Origin: Lachnoclostridium sp. An181
Lineage (GTDB): Bacteria; Bacillota; Clostridia; Lachnospirales; Lachnospiraceae
DNA length: 64,000 nucleotides
Direction: 5' to 3'
NCBI RefSeq assembly: GCF_002160325.1
Contig: NZ_NFKJ01000007.1
Span: 1-64,000, forward strand
Shown: in pieces, positions 45,737 through 55,600 of the stretch
Position numbering within the stretch: the stretch's first letter is position 1
Layout: every line of letters begins with the position of its first letter
Made by a program: the position numbers and the translations under genes
Notes under the pieces: generated by a model
Told to the model about the DNA's origin: nothing
Databases searched by the model: none
Seen by the model: the letters and a program-made list of their open reading frames with translations, nothing else

Positions 45737-45812
45737 GAAAAATAGGCTGTTATTCTTTTATCTTCTGAGCTACAATGTATTATAAGATTGAATTTTAAAA
45801 GGAGGGGGTTCT

Positions 45813-47555
45813 TTGAACGATTTAAAACGGATCTTTTCCCATCTTGGGAAATTCCGGAAAGAATTTATTTTCAGCATCCTGTTTGTGGCGGCAGAAAGTG
45901 CTTTTGAACTTGTCATCCCCATTATCATGGCTGACATTATTGATGTGGGAGTTGCCAAAAAAGAAATCCACTATATTCTTATAAAGGGAGTCCTGATGGG
46001 TATCTGCGCACTCCTCTCCCTTGTCACAGGACTTCTCTATGCCAAATTTGCAGCCAGAGCTGCTCTTGGTTTCGGGTCTTATATCCGTGAAAAGGAATAC
46101 GAAAAGATTCAGAGCTATTCTTTTACAAATCTGGACCATTTTGAAACATCCTCGCTCATAACAAGAATGACAACGGATATCACTGTTATGCAAAATGCGA
46201 TCATAAATGGGCTCCGCCCTATGACCAGAGGTCCGGTGATGCTCGTCCTCGGACTTGTCCTTGCTGTTTATATGAACGCAAAACTTGCCCTTGTCTTTCT
46301 TGTCTGTACTCCAATCCTTGGACTTATTTTGGGCTTTATCGTACACAAAATTGCTCCTATGTACGGAAAACTACAAAAATCTATGGACATGGTCAATCTG
46401 GTCATCCAGGAAAATCTGGGTGCTATCCGTGCTGTAAAAGCATTTGTCCGCGGAGAATACGAAGAGCATGTTTTTGAGACAGCCAATGAAACCTTGATGG
46501 ACAGAAGCCAGAAAACCTTCCACTATGCGGTCTTAAACCTTCCGGCTTTTCAGTTCACTATGTACACAGCCATTATACTTATCCTCTGGTTTGGAGGGAA
46601 TTTTATTCATGCCGGGGATATGCAGGTGGGAGAACTGACCGGATTTTTAAGCTATGTACTGCAGATCATCAATTCCCTGATGATGATCTCCAATGTATTT
46701 CTCATGCTTACACGCTCTCTTGCCAGCGCGAAAAGGATCAATGAAGTCTTTGACGAAACCTCTTCTTTGACCGATAGAAAAACTCCATGCAGAAAGATTC
46801 CAAATGGACAGATTGATTTTTTACACGTATCTTTCAAATACAAAGCCCACGCAGAAGAATATGCGCTCTCTGATATTGACATTCATATCCCCTCCGGGCA
46901 GACTGTGGGCATCATAGGCGGAACCGGCTGCGGAAAATCTTCCCTTGTACAGCTCATCCCCCGCCTGTATGACGCTACATCCGGTCATGTCCTCGTTGGC
47001 GGGAAAGATGTGAAGGAGTATTATCTAAAGGCTCTTCGCGATGCAGTGGGAATCGTGCTCCAAAAAAATGTGCTGTTTTTTGGCACGATCCGGGAAAACT
47101 TACAGTGGGGAAATGCCCACGCATCGGACAAAGAACTGTGGGATGCCCTTTCAATCGCCTGTGCAGACGAATTCGTCAAACAAATGCCGGAAGGCCTTGA
47201 CACTATTCTGGAACAGGGCGGCGTCAATCTTTCCGGAGGGCAAAGGCAACGGCTTTGTATTGCAAGAACACTGCTGAAACACCCGAAAGTCATTATCTTT
47301 GATGACTCCACAAGCGCTGTGGACACTGCCACTGAATCGCGGATTCAAAAAAGACTTTCTGCCATTCCGTGGATGACCAAGATCATCATTGCACAAAGAA
47401 TCACCTCTGTCATGCACGCAGACCAGATTCTCATACTGGAAGATGGACATATTCACGCAGTGGGGACCCATCAAAGTCTTCTTGCTAAAGATGAGATTTA
47501 TCAAGAAATCTATCATTCACAGATGAAAGGAGGAATGGCCCATGCCGCAGATTAG
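45813..47555 (+). CDS. Heterodimeric ABC exporter, half 1 (degenerate site)
   Basis: A 580-residue half-transporter: six-span membrane domain (about 1-320) and ABC ATPase (about 335-575). Walker A GGTGCGKSS (from residue 369) and signature LSGGQRQRL are normal, but Walker B reads IIFDDS with Asp498 where the catalytic Glu belongs, and the H-loop has Gln528 (IIIAQRITS) for His. This is the usual mark of the degenerate partner in BmrC/LmrC/TM287-type pairs. TTG start with GGAGGGGG upstream. Overlaps the next gene by 14 bases. Confidence 0.92.
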   Translation: MNDLKRIFSHLGKFRKEFIFSILFVAAESAFELVIPIIMADIIDVGVAKKEIHYILIKGVLMGICALLSLVTGLLYAKFAARAALGFGSYIREKEYEKIQSYSFTNLDHFETSSLITRMTTDITVMQNAIINGLRPMTRGPVMLVLGLVLAVYMNAKLALVFLVCTPILGLILGFIVHKIAPMYGKLQKSMDMVNLVIQENLGAIRAVKAFVRGEYEEHVFETANETLMDRSQKTFHYAVLNLPAFQFTMYTAIILILWFGGNFIHAGDMQVGELTGFLSYVLQIINSLMMISNVFLMLTRSLASAKRINEVFDETSSLTDRKTPCRKIPNGQIDFLHVSFKYKAHAEEYALSDIDIHIPSGQTVGIIGGTGCGKSSLVQLIPRLYDATSGHVLVGGKDVKEYYLKALRDAVGIVLQKNVLFFGTIRENLQWGNAHASDKELWDALSIACADEFVKQMPEGLDTILEQGGVNLSGGQRQRLCIARTLLKHPKVIIFDDSTSAVDTATESRIQKRLSAIPWMTKIIIAQRITSVMHADQILILEDGHIHAVGTHQSLLAKDEIYQEIYHSQMKGGMAHAAD

Positions 47556-49389
47556 TGGAAAACGTCCAAAAAATTTAAGAAAAACATTCCGCTCTCTTCT
47601 CTCTTATATGGGAAAGCATCGGTTTCTCCTTCTTATTGTAGCCATCCTTGTCACAATAAGCGCCCTTGGCAATCTCCTTGGCACATATATGCTAAAACCG
47701 CTTGTAAACCGATATATTGTTCCGGGAGACATGAAAGGCCTTATTTTCGGAATTGCCGTCACTGCCTGCATCTACGGTCTCGGTGTGCTTTCCGCCTATG
47801 GCTACACGCAGACCATGGTGAAGGCTGCACAAAAAATCATCTATGATATCCGCAAAGATTTATTTGCCAAGATGCAGAAACTTCCGCTAAGCTATTTTGA
47901 CTCCCATACACACGGAGACATTATGAGCCGTTTTACCAATGATGTGGACACGGTAGCCGATGCGCTCAACAACAGCTTTGCCATGGTCATCCAAAGTTTT
48001 ATCCAGATTGTAGGGACACTGACACTCCTCTTTCTGTTAAACTGGCAGCTTAGTATTTTTGTCATCTTCGGCTATCTGGCGATGTTTCTCTACATTCGGT
48101 TCAGCAGCCAAAAAAGCAAATACTATTTTCATCACCAACAAAAATACTTGGGAGAACTCAACGGTTATATCGAAGAAATAATCCAGGGGCAAAAGGTGAT
48201 CAAAGTCTTTAACCATGAAGAAGAAAACCTTGCTGCTTTCCAAAAAAAGAATGACCGCCTGCGGGCAGCCGGCACAAAAGCAGTCGCCTATTCCGGCACA
48301 ATGATCCCTATGGTCGTCAGTATCTCCTACATCAATTATGCGATCGTGGCCATTCTTGGAGGTATGATGGCTATTTACGGCATGACAGATGTCGGAAGTC
48401 TTGCAAGTTACCTTGTGTTTGTCCGCCAGGCCGCACTTCCCATCAATCAGTTCACACAACAGTCTAATTTTCTTCTCACTGCCTTGGCAGGAGCGGAACG
48501 AATCTTTGATCTGATGGAAGAAAATGCAGAGACAGATAATGGAAAAATTACTCTGACCCCTGTGAAAAAAGACTCTTTTGGAAATTTAAAGAAATGCAGT
48601 GAACGCACTGGTTTCTGGGCATGGGAAGACCCTTCCTCCCACTCTCTTACTCCTCTTCTTGGGGATGTGAGATTTGATCATGTAGATTTTGGATATACAC
48701 GTGACAAGACTATTTTAAAAGACATCAGCCTCTACGCAAAACCGGGGCAGAAAATTGCCTTTGTCGGCTCCACCGGAGCTGGAAAAACAACGATCACGAA
48801 CCTGATCAACCGATTTTACGACATCAAAAAAGGAAGGATCACCTACGATGGAATCGATATCAAAGATATCTCTAAAGATTCCCTTCGCCGCTCCCTTGGC
48901 ATTGTCCTGCAGGATACGCATCTGTTCTCCGGTACGATTGCGGACAATATCCGGTTTGGAAAACTGGATGCCACGCAGGAAGAAATCGAGGCAGCTGCAA
49001 AATTGGCCAATGCTCACTCCTTTATCCGGCGTCTTCCGGACGGATATGAGACAATGATCACAGGAGATGGAAAAAATCTATCCCAGGGGCAGAGACAGCT
49101 CCTCGCCATCGCAAGAGCAGCAGTGGCTGATCCTCCGGTACTGATTTTGGATGAGGCTACAAGCAGTATTGACACAAGAACCGAGGAACTGATCGAACGG
49201 GGAATGAACCGGCTGATGGAGGGCCGTACGGTCTTTGTGATCGCCCACCGCCTGAGCACTGTGCGGGGAGCCAATGCCATCCTTGTTCTGGAACATGGAA
49301 AAGTGATCGAACGCGGGGATCACGAAGAACTTCTGGCTCAAAAAGGAGAATACTATCAACTTTACACCGGAATGTTTGAGCTGTCATAA
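47542..49389 (+). CDS. Heterodimeric ABC exporter, half 2 (catalytic site)
   Basis: A 615-residue half-transporter with six spans and an ABC domain. Walker A GSTGAGKTT, signature LSQGQRQLL, Walker B LILDEATSSID with catalytic Glu538, and the H-loop AHRLSTV with His569 are intact. A proline- and serine-rich insert (about residues 337-377) lies between membrane and ATPase domains. Start overlaps the first half, so the pair is translated together. Substrate may be a drug, peptide or lipid. Confidence 0.93.
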   Translation: MPQISGKRPKNLRKTFRSLLSYMGKHRFLLLIVAILVTISALGNLLGTYMLKPLVNRYIVPGDMKGLIFGIAVTACIYGLGVLSAYGYTQTMVKAAQKIIYDIRKDLFAKMQKLPLSYFDSHTHGDIMSRFTNDVDTVADALNNSFAMVIQSFIQIVGTLTLLFLLNWQLSIFVIFGYLAMFLYIRFSSQKSKYYFHHQQKYLGELNGYIEEIIQGQKVIKVFNHEEENLAAFQKKNDRLRAAGTKAVAYSGTMIPMVVSISYINYAIVAILGGMMAIYGMTDVGSLASYLVFVRQAALPINQFTQQSNFLLTALAGAERIFDLMEENAETDNGKITLTPVKKDSFGNLKKCSERTGFWAWEDPSSHSLTPLLGDVRFDHVDFGYTRDKTILKDISLYAKPGQKIAFVGSTGAGKTTITNLINRFYDIKKGRITYDGIDIKDISKDSLRRSLGIVLQDTHLFSGTIADNIRFGKLDATQEEIEAAAKLANAHSFIRRLPDGYETMITGDGKNLSQGQRQLLAIARAAVADPPVLILDEATSSIDTRTEELIERGMNRLMEGRTVFVIAHRLSTVRGANAILVLEHGKVIERGDHEELLAQKGEYYQLYTGMFELS

Positions 49390-49401
49390 CGACAGCTCAA
49401 A
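49375..49401. terminator. Hairpin over the stop codon of ABC exporter half 2
   Basis: TTTGAGCTGTC and GACAGCTCAAA form a perfect 11-bp stem around ATAAC; the stop codon (49387-49389) lies in the loop. The T-run is weak. Confidence 0.55.
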
Positions 49402-49403
49402 CA

Positions 49404-50234
49404 TTATCGTTTCTCTTCTTTTTTCAATTCTCCCACATCCAAATGTTCCACTTTGTCTGTCTCATAAGAAATATAAATCTTTGTTGTTCCCTTGATCTCA
49501 TCCATAGACTTTATTTCTCCATCTTCCTTGTACTTTAAATACTTGTTGAGCCTCGTATCGTTTTCCTCTTCCTCGTATGCATAAAGAAGTCTTTTTCCCG
49601 GTTTTGAGAACCAGTAGGTTGTCGTACGTTTCCCCTTTAAGTTTTCCTCCACCAGCTCTTTTAGCGCCTCATCTTTTGCCAACTCTTCTTCCGTGATTCT
49701 GCCGTTCGAGATTGCCCATGCTGCTGTGGTGTCCTCCTTCGGAACTGACCATGTCACCTGGACCTTGGTACATTTTATCCCATCCATGTCCTCCTCACCA
49801 ATCTCCTCATAAGTATTTCCCTCTTGGTTGTGCAAAAAAAGTTCTCCTTCTAACGGACATTCTTTTGTCGGTTCCCCGTCTGCAACATATTTCTTTTGCC
49901 ACTCATTCCACACATAGCGTTGGTATCCTTCCTTTGTTTTTTCTATATAATAATAGAATTGATTGCTGCCTGCTGCATCCGGCGTTTCACTTTTTGCAAG
50001 ATTTGCTTTTCGGTCAATGATGATCGTTCTCTCTCCAGACGGGTTCTCCTCATCAAAATCACTTTTGGTGTTCAAAATAACCTTTAACTGATCCATCTCT
50101 TTATATGCATTTAAAATTTCCTGCCAACTTTTTTTCGAAAAATCAGGCTCTTGCTTTTCCTCATTTCGACTGCACGCACTTCCTGCAATGATGATAATGA
50201 TCATGATGATCCCGCACCATATTTTTTTCTTCAT
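49404..50234 (-). CDS. Lipoprotein, unrecognised
   Basis: A 276-residue secreted lipoprotein: signal with a run of isoleucines (MIIIIIAGSAC, lipobox ending at Cys21), then an acidic, mostly beta domain with WQEILNAYKEMDQLKVIL, YYYIEKTKEGYQRYVWNEWQ and KCTKVQVTWSVPKED. The layout resembles outer-surface lipoproteins of the LolA/LppX-like fold type seen in Firmicutes, but no family is claimed. ATG at 50234 with GAGGAG upstream. Confidence 0.7.
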   Translation of the reverse strand: MKKKIWCGIIMIIIIIAGSACSRNEEKQEPDFSKKSWQEILNAYKEMDQLKVILNTKSDFDEENPSGERTIIIDRKANLAKSETPDAAGSNQFYYYIEKTKEGYQRYVWNEWQKKYVADGEPTKECPLEGELFLHNQEGNTYEEIGEEDMDGIKCTKVQVTWSVPKEDTTAAWAISNGRITEEELAKDEALKELVEENLKGKRTTTYWFSKPGKRLLYAYEEEENDTRLNKYLKYKEDGEIKSMDEIKGTTKIYISYETDKVEHLDVGELKKEEKR

Positions 50235-50360
50235 AACACTCATCTCCTCTCTGGTCTATGGATGTTTTTTGTTGATATCATTTTACTATACAAAACAATG
50301 TTCTCTATTAATTCGTGTTTCAATTGATTGTTTTTTGTACTAAATGAATTATTCTTTTTG

Positions 50361-50390
50361 TTGACTGTCATTCTTTTGTTTTTGTATAAT
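50361..50390 (+). promoter_or_regulatory. Promoter of the propeller-SBP lipoprotein gene
   Basis: TTGACT (50361-50366), 18-base spacer, TATAAT (50385-50390). Confidence 0.7.
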
Positions 50391-50431
50391 AAATTTGAAG
50401 TATGTTTTAAAAGAAACGGAGGGGAAAGGTT

Positions 50432-52606
50432 ATGAAAAAATTTTTACTTTTTAGCGCACTCCTTTTGCTCATTCTTTGTGGATGCAGTAAAATTGAACCC
50501 ACAAAACCAGAACAGAAAGACGGAATTACGCAGTTTTATAAGGAACATGAAATAAAACTGCCACAAAATCTCAACAATATCACAGCTGTATGGCAGGAAG
50601 AAAATCACATAAAAGCCATTTTCTCCACAGACACCCCCCTTGCAGTATATACATGGGATGAAAAGAAAGAAACTTTTGAAAAAACTTCCGATCTTTCTTT
50701 CCCTTCTGGTGTGGAATCTGTAGACAATATTTACCCACTTCGCAAAGGATGTTACCTTCTCACCTACCAGGATGACAGGTGGGCTTACCGGTGCGCGATC
50801 TTAGATGGGGAAAAAATAACGCCTGTTTTTGAAGATATCTATTCGAAAACAAACGCAGACATCACCTGTGCGACTCCTGTGGAAAACGGTTTTCTCGCCG
50901 GAACATATGAGAACATCTATTTCTATACCTATGATGGAAAACTTGTGAATCAATACAACATTCCTAATTTATCCACACCTGAGGCAATAACTGTCATAGA
51001 TAATACGATGTATGCATTTGCCTGGGACAAGGTGAAGGCATTTTCTTTTCCTGACGGAAAACAACTGGAATTTTCCAACGAAACTTTGGATCGCTTTTTG
51101 CAGGAACAATCCATATTCTTGTCTCATTATCAAAAATCCACAAATGAAATCATCAAGCTTTGCAGCTCCGGGATTTACTCCTTTTCACTCAAGGATCATT
51201 CCCAGCAACATCTGTTAAAGAAACATATCAATTTTGAATCCGGAACTAAAACAACCGTTCTCACACCAAACAATGATCTGTTTTTCTTTTTTGATGACTA
51301 TCAAAGCTGCAAAGGTTATCGGTTTGAATATGTAAAGGAAGGATATCGCTCCGATACAGAAGAGCTTACTCTCTACTCTTTGTATAAAGATGCGATCCCG
51401 GATTCTTTCTTAACAGAATTTGAAGAAAAATATCCTCAGTACTACGTCGAAACCATGTCTGCACTGGATTCTTCTCTTTCCAGCGAAACTCTGACCGAAG
51501 ACTCCATCCAGACTGTATTAAATAACACGCAGACACTCCTTGCCTCCAAAGACTCCCCGGACGTGATCCTCTGCGATCATCTCCCTGTGGATGCCTATGT
51601 AGAGTCCGGCCTTTTGACACCACTAAATGATCATCTGCCAAAAAAGAGTGCTGACTGGTTTTTTAATGTTCTTCACACATTCCGATATGATAAGAATACT
51701 TATGCTCTTCCTGCTGCTTTTTCTATCCCTGTCATCACCGGTCCGCAGGGTGCACTGGATGCAAGCAAAGATTTACGCACTTTTAGCGACTATCTTGCTG
51801 CAAAAGCAGCCGAAAATGAGAACCTTTTCTATCATATGGACTTTGAAAACCTCTGGGAGGCTCTCTATACTGCATATATTCCGGAGTGCTTTCTTGAAGA
51901 TGGTTCCATTGACAAGACCATGCTGGAGACATTTTTTCAATGCGCCCACACAATCTTCGAAACTGCGCACCATGAGGATGCAGACGTCGATCTGCCACCG
52001 GAAAATGGTTGGATTTATTCTTTTTATATTCCAAACCAATATGAGCTTGCCGCTGATTTGGACGAACTTTTAATCCATGACTCTCCTATGACCATGGGGC
52101 TGCTTTCTTCCATAGAGACACTGCCTTATATCAAGGGACTGAAAGAGAAAAACGGACTTTCCTCCTCTCTTCTCTCCTGTGGCAAGGATTCCTACTTTGT
52201 TCCTTCCACCATTTTAGCTCTGCCTAAAAATGCACCTCATGCGGAAGGCGCCAAAAAATTTCTTGATTTTGTCCTGAAAAAAGGTTATGACTATTGGACG
52301 AATTTTCCTGTTTCCTTTCAGAAACTTCAGGATACCTTGTTTGCTTATGGTGAAATGGATGCTGCCGGACGTTCCACGATCGGTGAGGGGGAAATCACCA
52401 AACAGAAACCGTACGTACAGCTCACAAAAGAAGAGACTATGAACTTGTTCAAAAAATTTGTCACCTGCAAATACTCAGGTCACAGCGATGCGCTCACAAG
52501 TTTTCTCATCCGTCAGGCCTTTGACGACTATCAGGCCAATCGGCTTAGCCTTACAGATGCTGTCATGTCTGTTGTTACGAAACTGAATGCAACAAATACA
52601 GACTGA
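50432..52606 (+). CDS. Lipoprotein fusing a propeller-like half to a solute-binding half
   Basis: A 724-residue lipoprotein with lipobox LCGC (Cys18). Residues about 40-310 contain repeated strand patterns (PLAVYTWDEKKETF, CYLLTYQDDRWAYR, YFYTYDGKLVNQY, AFSFPDGKQLEF) that suggest a beta-propeller. From about 310 (ELTLYSLYKDAIPDSFLTEFEEKYPQYYVE) the sequence follows extracellular solute-binding proteins, with PDVILCDHLPVDAYVESGLL and NTYALPAAFSIP. No ABC permease is adjacent. It might act as a sensor or scavenger on the cell surface, perhaps beside the GH89 enzyme; that is inference. GGAGGGG precedes the ATG. Confidence 0.8.
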   Translation: MKKFLLFSALLLLILCGCSKIEPTKPEQKDGITQFYKEHEIKLPQNLNNITAVWQEENHIKAIFSTDTPLAVYTWDEKKETFEKTSDLSFPSGVESVDNIYPLRKGCYLLTYQDDRWAYRCAILDGEKITPVFEDIYSKTNADITCATPVENGFLAGTYENIYFYTYDGKLVNQYNIPNLSTPEAITVIDNTMYAFAWDKVKAFSFPDGKQLEFSNETLDRFLQEQSIFLSHYQKSTNEIIKLCSSGIYSFSLKDHSQQHLLKKHINFESGTKTTVLTPNNDLFFFFDDYQSCKGYRFEYVKEGYRSDTEELTLYSLYKDAIPDSFLTEFEEKYPQYYVETMSALDSSLSSETLTEDSIQTVLNNTQTLLASKDSPDVILCDHLPVDAYVESGLLTPLNDHLPKKSADWFFNVLHTFRYDKNTYALPAAFSIPVITGPQGALDASKDLRTFSDYLAAKAAENENLFYHMDFENLWEALYTAYIPECFLEDGSIDKTMLETFFQCAHTIFETAHHEDADVDLPPENGWIYSFYIPNQYELAADLDELLIHDSPMTMGLLSSIETLPYIKGLKEKNGLSSSLLSCGKDSYFVPSTILALPKNAPHAEGAKKFLDFVLKKGYDYWTNFPVSFQKLQDTLFAYGEMDAAGRSTIGEGEITKQKPYVQLTKEETMNLFKKFVTCKYSGHSDALTSFLIRQAFDDYQANRLSLTDAVMSVVTKLNATNTD

Positions 52607-52632
52607 TTTCCATAAAACGTTCCTATAGAGTA

Positions 52633-52678
52633 AAAAGAGAGGACCAATCAGATTTCTCTGACTGGCTCCTCTCTTCTC
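52633..52678. terminator. Bidirectional terminator
   Basis: AGAGAGGACCAATCAGA and TCTGACTGGCTCCTCTCT form a long stem between convergent genes. Confidence 0.85.
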
Positions 52679-52686
52679 CTTTTGTT

Positions 52687-55600
52687 TTATCTTCTCTTTT
52701 TCCACACAAACGCTGCTGCCACTGCTGCAAAGACTCCCGCTGCCATTGGCAAGGCTGTATTTGTCTCATCTCCTGTCTTCGCAGATTTTGCTGCTGTATC
52801 TACTGCATTTTGTGTAACTTTACCATTTTTATCTGTGGCTGTTCTCTTATCGTCAGACCCTGTTTGGATACTTCCTGCATTTGCCACAGTATCTTTATCT
52901 ATACCTTTTGCAGGTGTCAATTTTGCAATCGCCTCTTCAAGGCTTTCTGTTGCTGCACTTACCTGGGTTTTGGTAGCCTGCTCATTTTCATAAACTGCTT
53001 TTGCTTCTGCATATGCTGCTTTAAAAGCTGCAAAACTTACTGCCTCGTAATCAGCCTCATCAAGCTCTTCTGCCTGTTTCAAAAGTTCTTCCAAAGCTGT
53101 CTTGTCAGGAATCTTCTGAAGTCCTGCCATGGCTGTCAGAAGCTCTTTCCATGCATTGTTGACATCCTCCTGCATTGCATCACCGTCTTCCTGCACTGTT
53201 TTTGCAGCATCGAGCGCTTTCACAAATCCGTCTTTTCCTTCCTCCAGATAGGAATCCAGGTTTTTGTTCATCTCATCTGCCAGTGCAATGACTTTTGCAA
53301 GATCCGTCTTATCTCCCTGTTTAAAAGAGAGATACTGCATGACATGGATCAGTTCTTTCCATGCATTGTCCACCATCTCCTGGGTAACAGATTCATCTCC
53401 AGCTTTTGCTGCATCAAGGATTTCCTGTGCGTTTGTCTTTGTCTCCTCAAATTTCTTTACAACAGATTCTATCACGCCTGTAGTGTCTGCTTTTTCCGCA
53501 AGTTCCAGTGTATATTCAAGAATATCTGTGGAAATCGGCTCCTGAGGCGTTAGTTCTCCTTTGGTGATGCGGATTTCGGCTGCTGATGCAAACAGTTGAT
53601 CCTTGTCAGATGCCGCATCTACAACCTGAAGTTTCACGTTTGTCGCTTTCACAGCATCAAAAGATGCCGCCTTCCAAAGGCTGTTTTGTTTCCATGTACC
53701 TTCTGCCACTTTTGTATAAGTCTGTCCATTATCGTCACTGATATAAATTTCATAAGCTGTCACGATTCCATTGACTCCCCCGCCTTGTCTTGGCAAATAG
53801 CGAAGTCCATCCACAATCTGCTCTTTTCCAAGGGAAATGTCGATCCACTGCACATCCCTTTCACTTCCGTTCCAGTCTGTATGCCAGATCGTACTCGTAT
53901 TGCCATCCAGTACATTGTATGCTGGTCCTTCCGTTCCGGATGCTGCCTGCTCATTTCCGGCTGTTGCTGTCATTCCCTCCAAAGGAAGATCTTTAGAGTC
54001 ATCGCTTGCACCATACAATTCTTTAATCAATGGCTGATACTCTTCAAACAGTTTTTTGCTGATCTCTACAGCATCTCCCTGTGTTTTTGTCGGATACTTT
54101 GTGTGGTCTTTTGACCATGCCACTTCGTTTTCTTTGATCTCCTCTTCAATAAGCGAAGACATTTTATCATTAAACTCCGACGCCGTCATGTCTTCATCCA
54201 GTGCCTGCTCCAGATATTTTGCGAACACTTCCCAGCGCATACCATAGTAATCGGTCATCAAGCCGGACAGATGTCTGTTGCAGTAATCAGTAAGGCTCGC
54301 CTGATTTGGATCATCCAGCACCCAGTATGTCAGAAAAGTACGTTCCACCTGCTCATAGAATTCCTTGTCAGACTCTGTCACACCTCTTCCTTTTGCTCCT
54401 TCCAGTCTTGTTCCGATCATAAAGTTTTTGTTTGTTGCAAGAATCTCATCCAAATCTTCACAAATCCTGATCATCCAGTCTGCATAGCGCATTGCCTCTT
54501 CTTTGTCCTGAGCGTCAAATGCAGGTTTGATACTGGTGTATACCTCCCCGGAAATATCCGCCAATGCCTGGCGTGTGATATCCACCAAATCATACAAAAA
54601 CTGTTCGGTCGGCTCCTCCATCTTTTCTGCTGCCTTTAACATATATTCCCAGGCTGGAAGGAAATCCTGTGTCTCGTACAATTTTGCATTACTTCCATAC
54701 ACTCTTGCAATGGAACCGGAAAGTTTTGGATATGCATTTACAAGTGTCTGTGCCGGTCCGTCATAGCCGACAAAGTCTTTGTAGGCTGTGCCGCACAACG
54801 TCTTCCATGCTCCATCAATCTCTTCCTTTGCAGCCTCGTAATTTTCCACGCCATATCTTCGTTTTACATAATCCTGTATCCATTTTTCCATGTCCGGCGC
54901 CTCACTTCGCCATGTCATCTCTGCCATCATGGCGTAGAGAGCCGGGTTCGTATCCCCGCCTTCCGGGCTGATGGAAACCCCTCTCATGTACTGGCTATTC
55001 TCTTTTGCATCCAGAACATCCGCTGCCACTCCTGTAAGATCACCTTCTATTCCGGAGTTCCCTCCAAAATTGAATAACATGGACCAAAGCCACGGCGTGC
55101 CGCCAAATTCATTGTTTGTATTCCACTTCGGACGATTTTCTGCACTCAAATCCACGAACATCAAATGGCCTTCATCGTAATACTGCGGAAGCCAACTTTG
55201 ATATCTCCAGGATGTCTGCAGCCAGATAGCATCCGGATTCAGTTTCATGAGCTGGTCATTCATCTCACCGATAACTTTCTGCGGAAACGCTTCATGCTGT
55301 ACGACAAAGCCCTGTTCTCCTACCAGATCTTTGTATGCATATGCCGGTGTGCGTCCCCATTCATCGTATCCCAATACTTCCATTAAAGATGCGTAGTAGA
55401 TATCTGAAATCTGAACGAATTTCTCTTTCATCTCATCTGCCTTGTCCGCATCTGCCGCGGCTACCTCCGGGCTGATAAATACTCCCTGAGGAAGATTGAT
55501 CCATCTAGCCGCGGAGTATAAAAACATACCGTCAAACAAAGAACCATCCAGAGAAATAGTCATTTTTGCCTTGGAAGTGCTGCCATAATAGTCTTCATGC

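Noticed and set aside
53100-53545. Repeated similar stretches near the 3' end of the GH89 gene as DNA repeats
   Set aside because: They are diverged FIVAR-type protein repeats inside one gene, not a repeat array or CRISPR.
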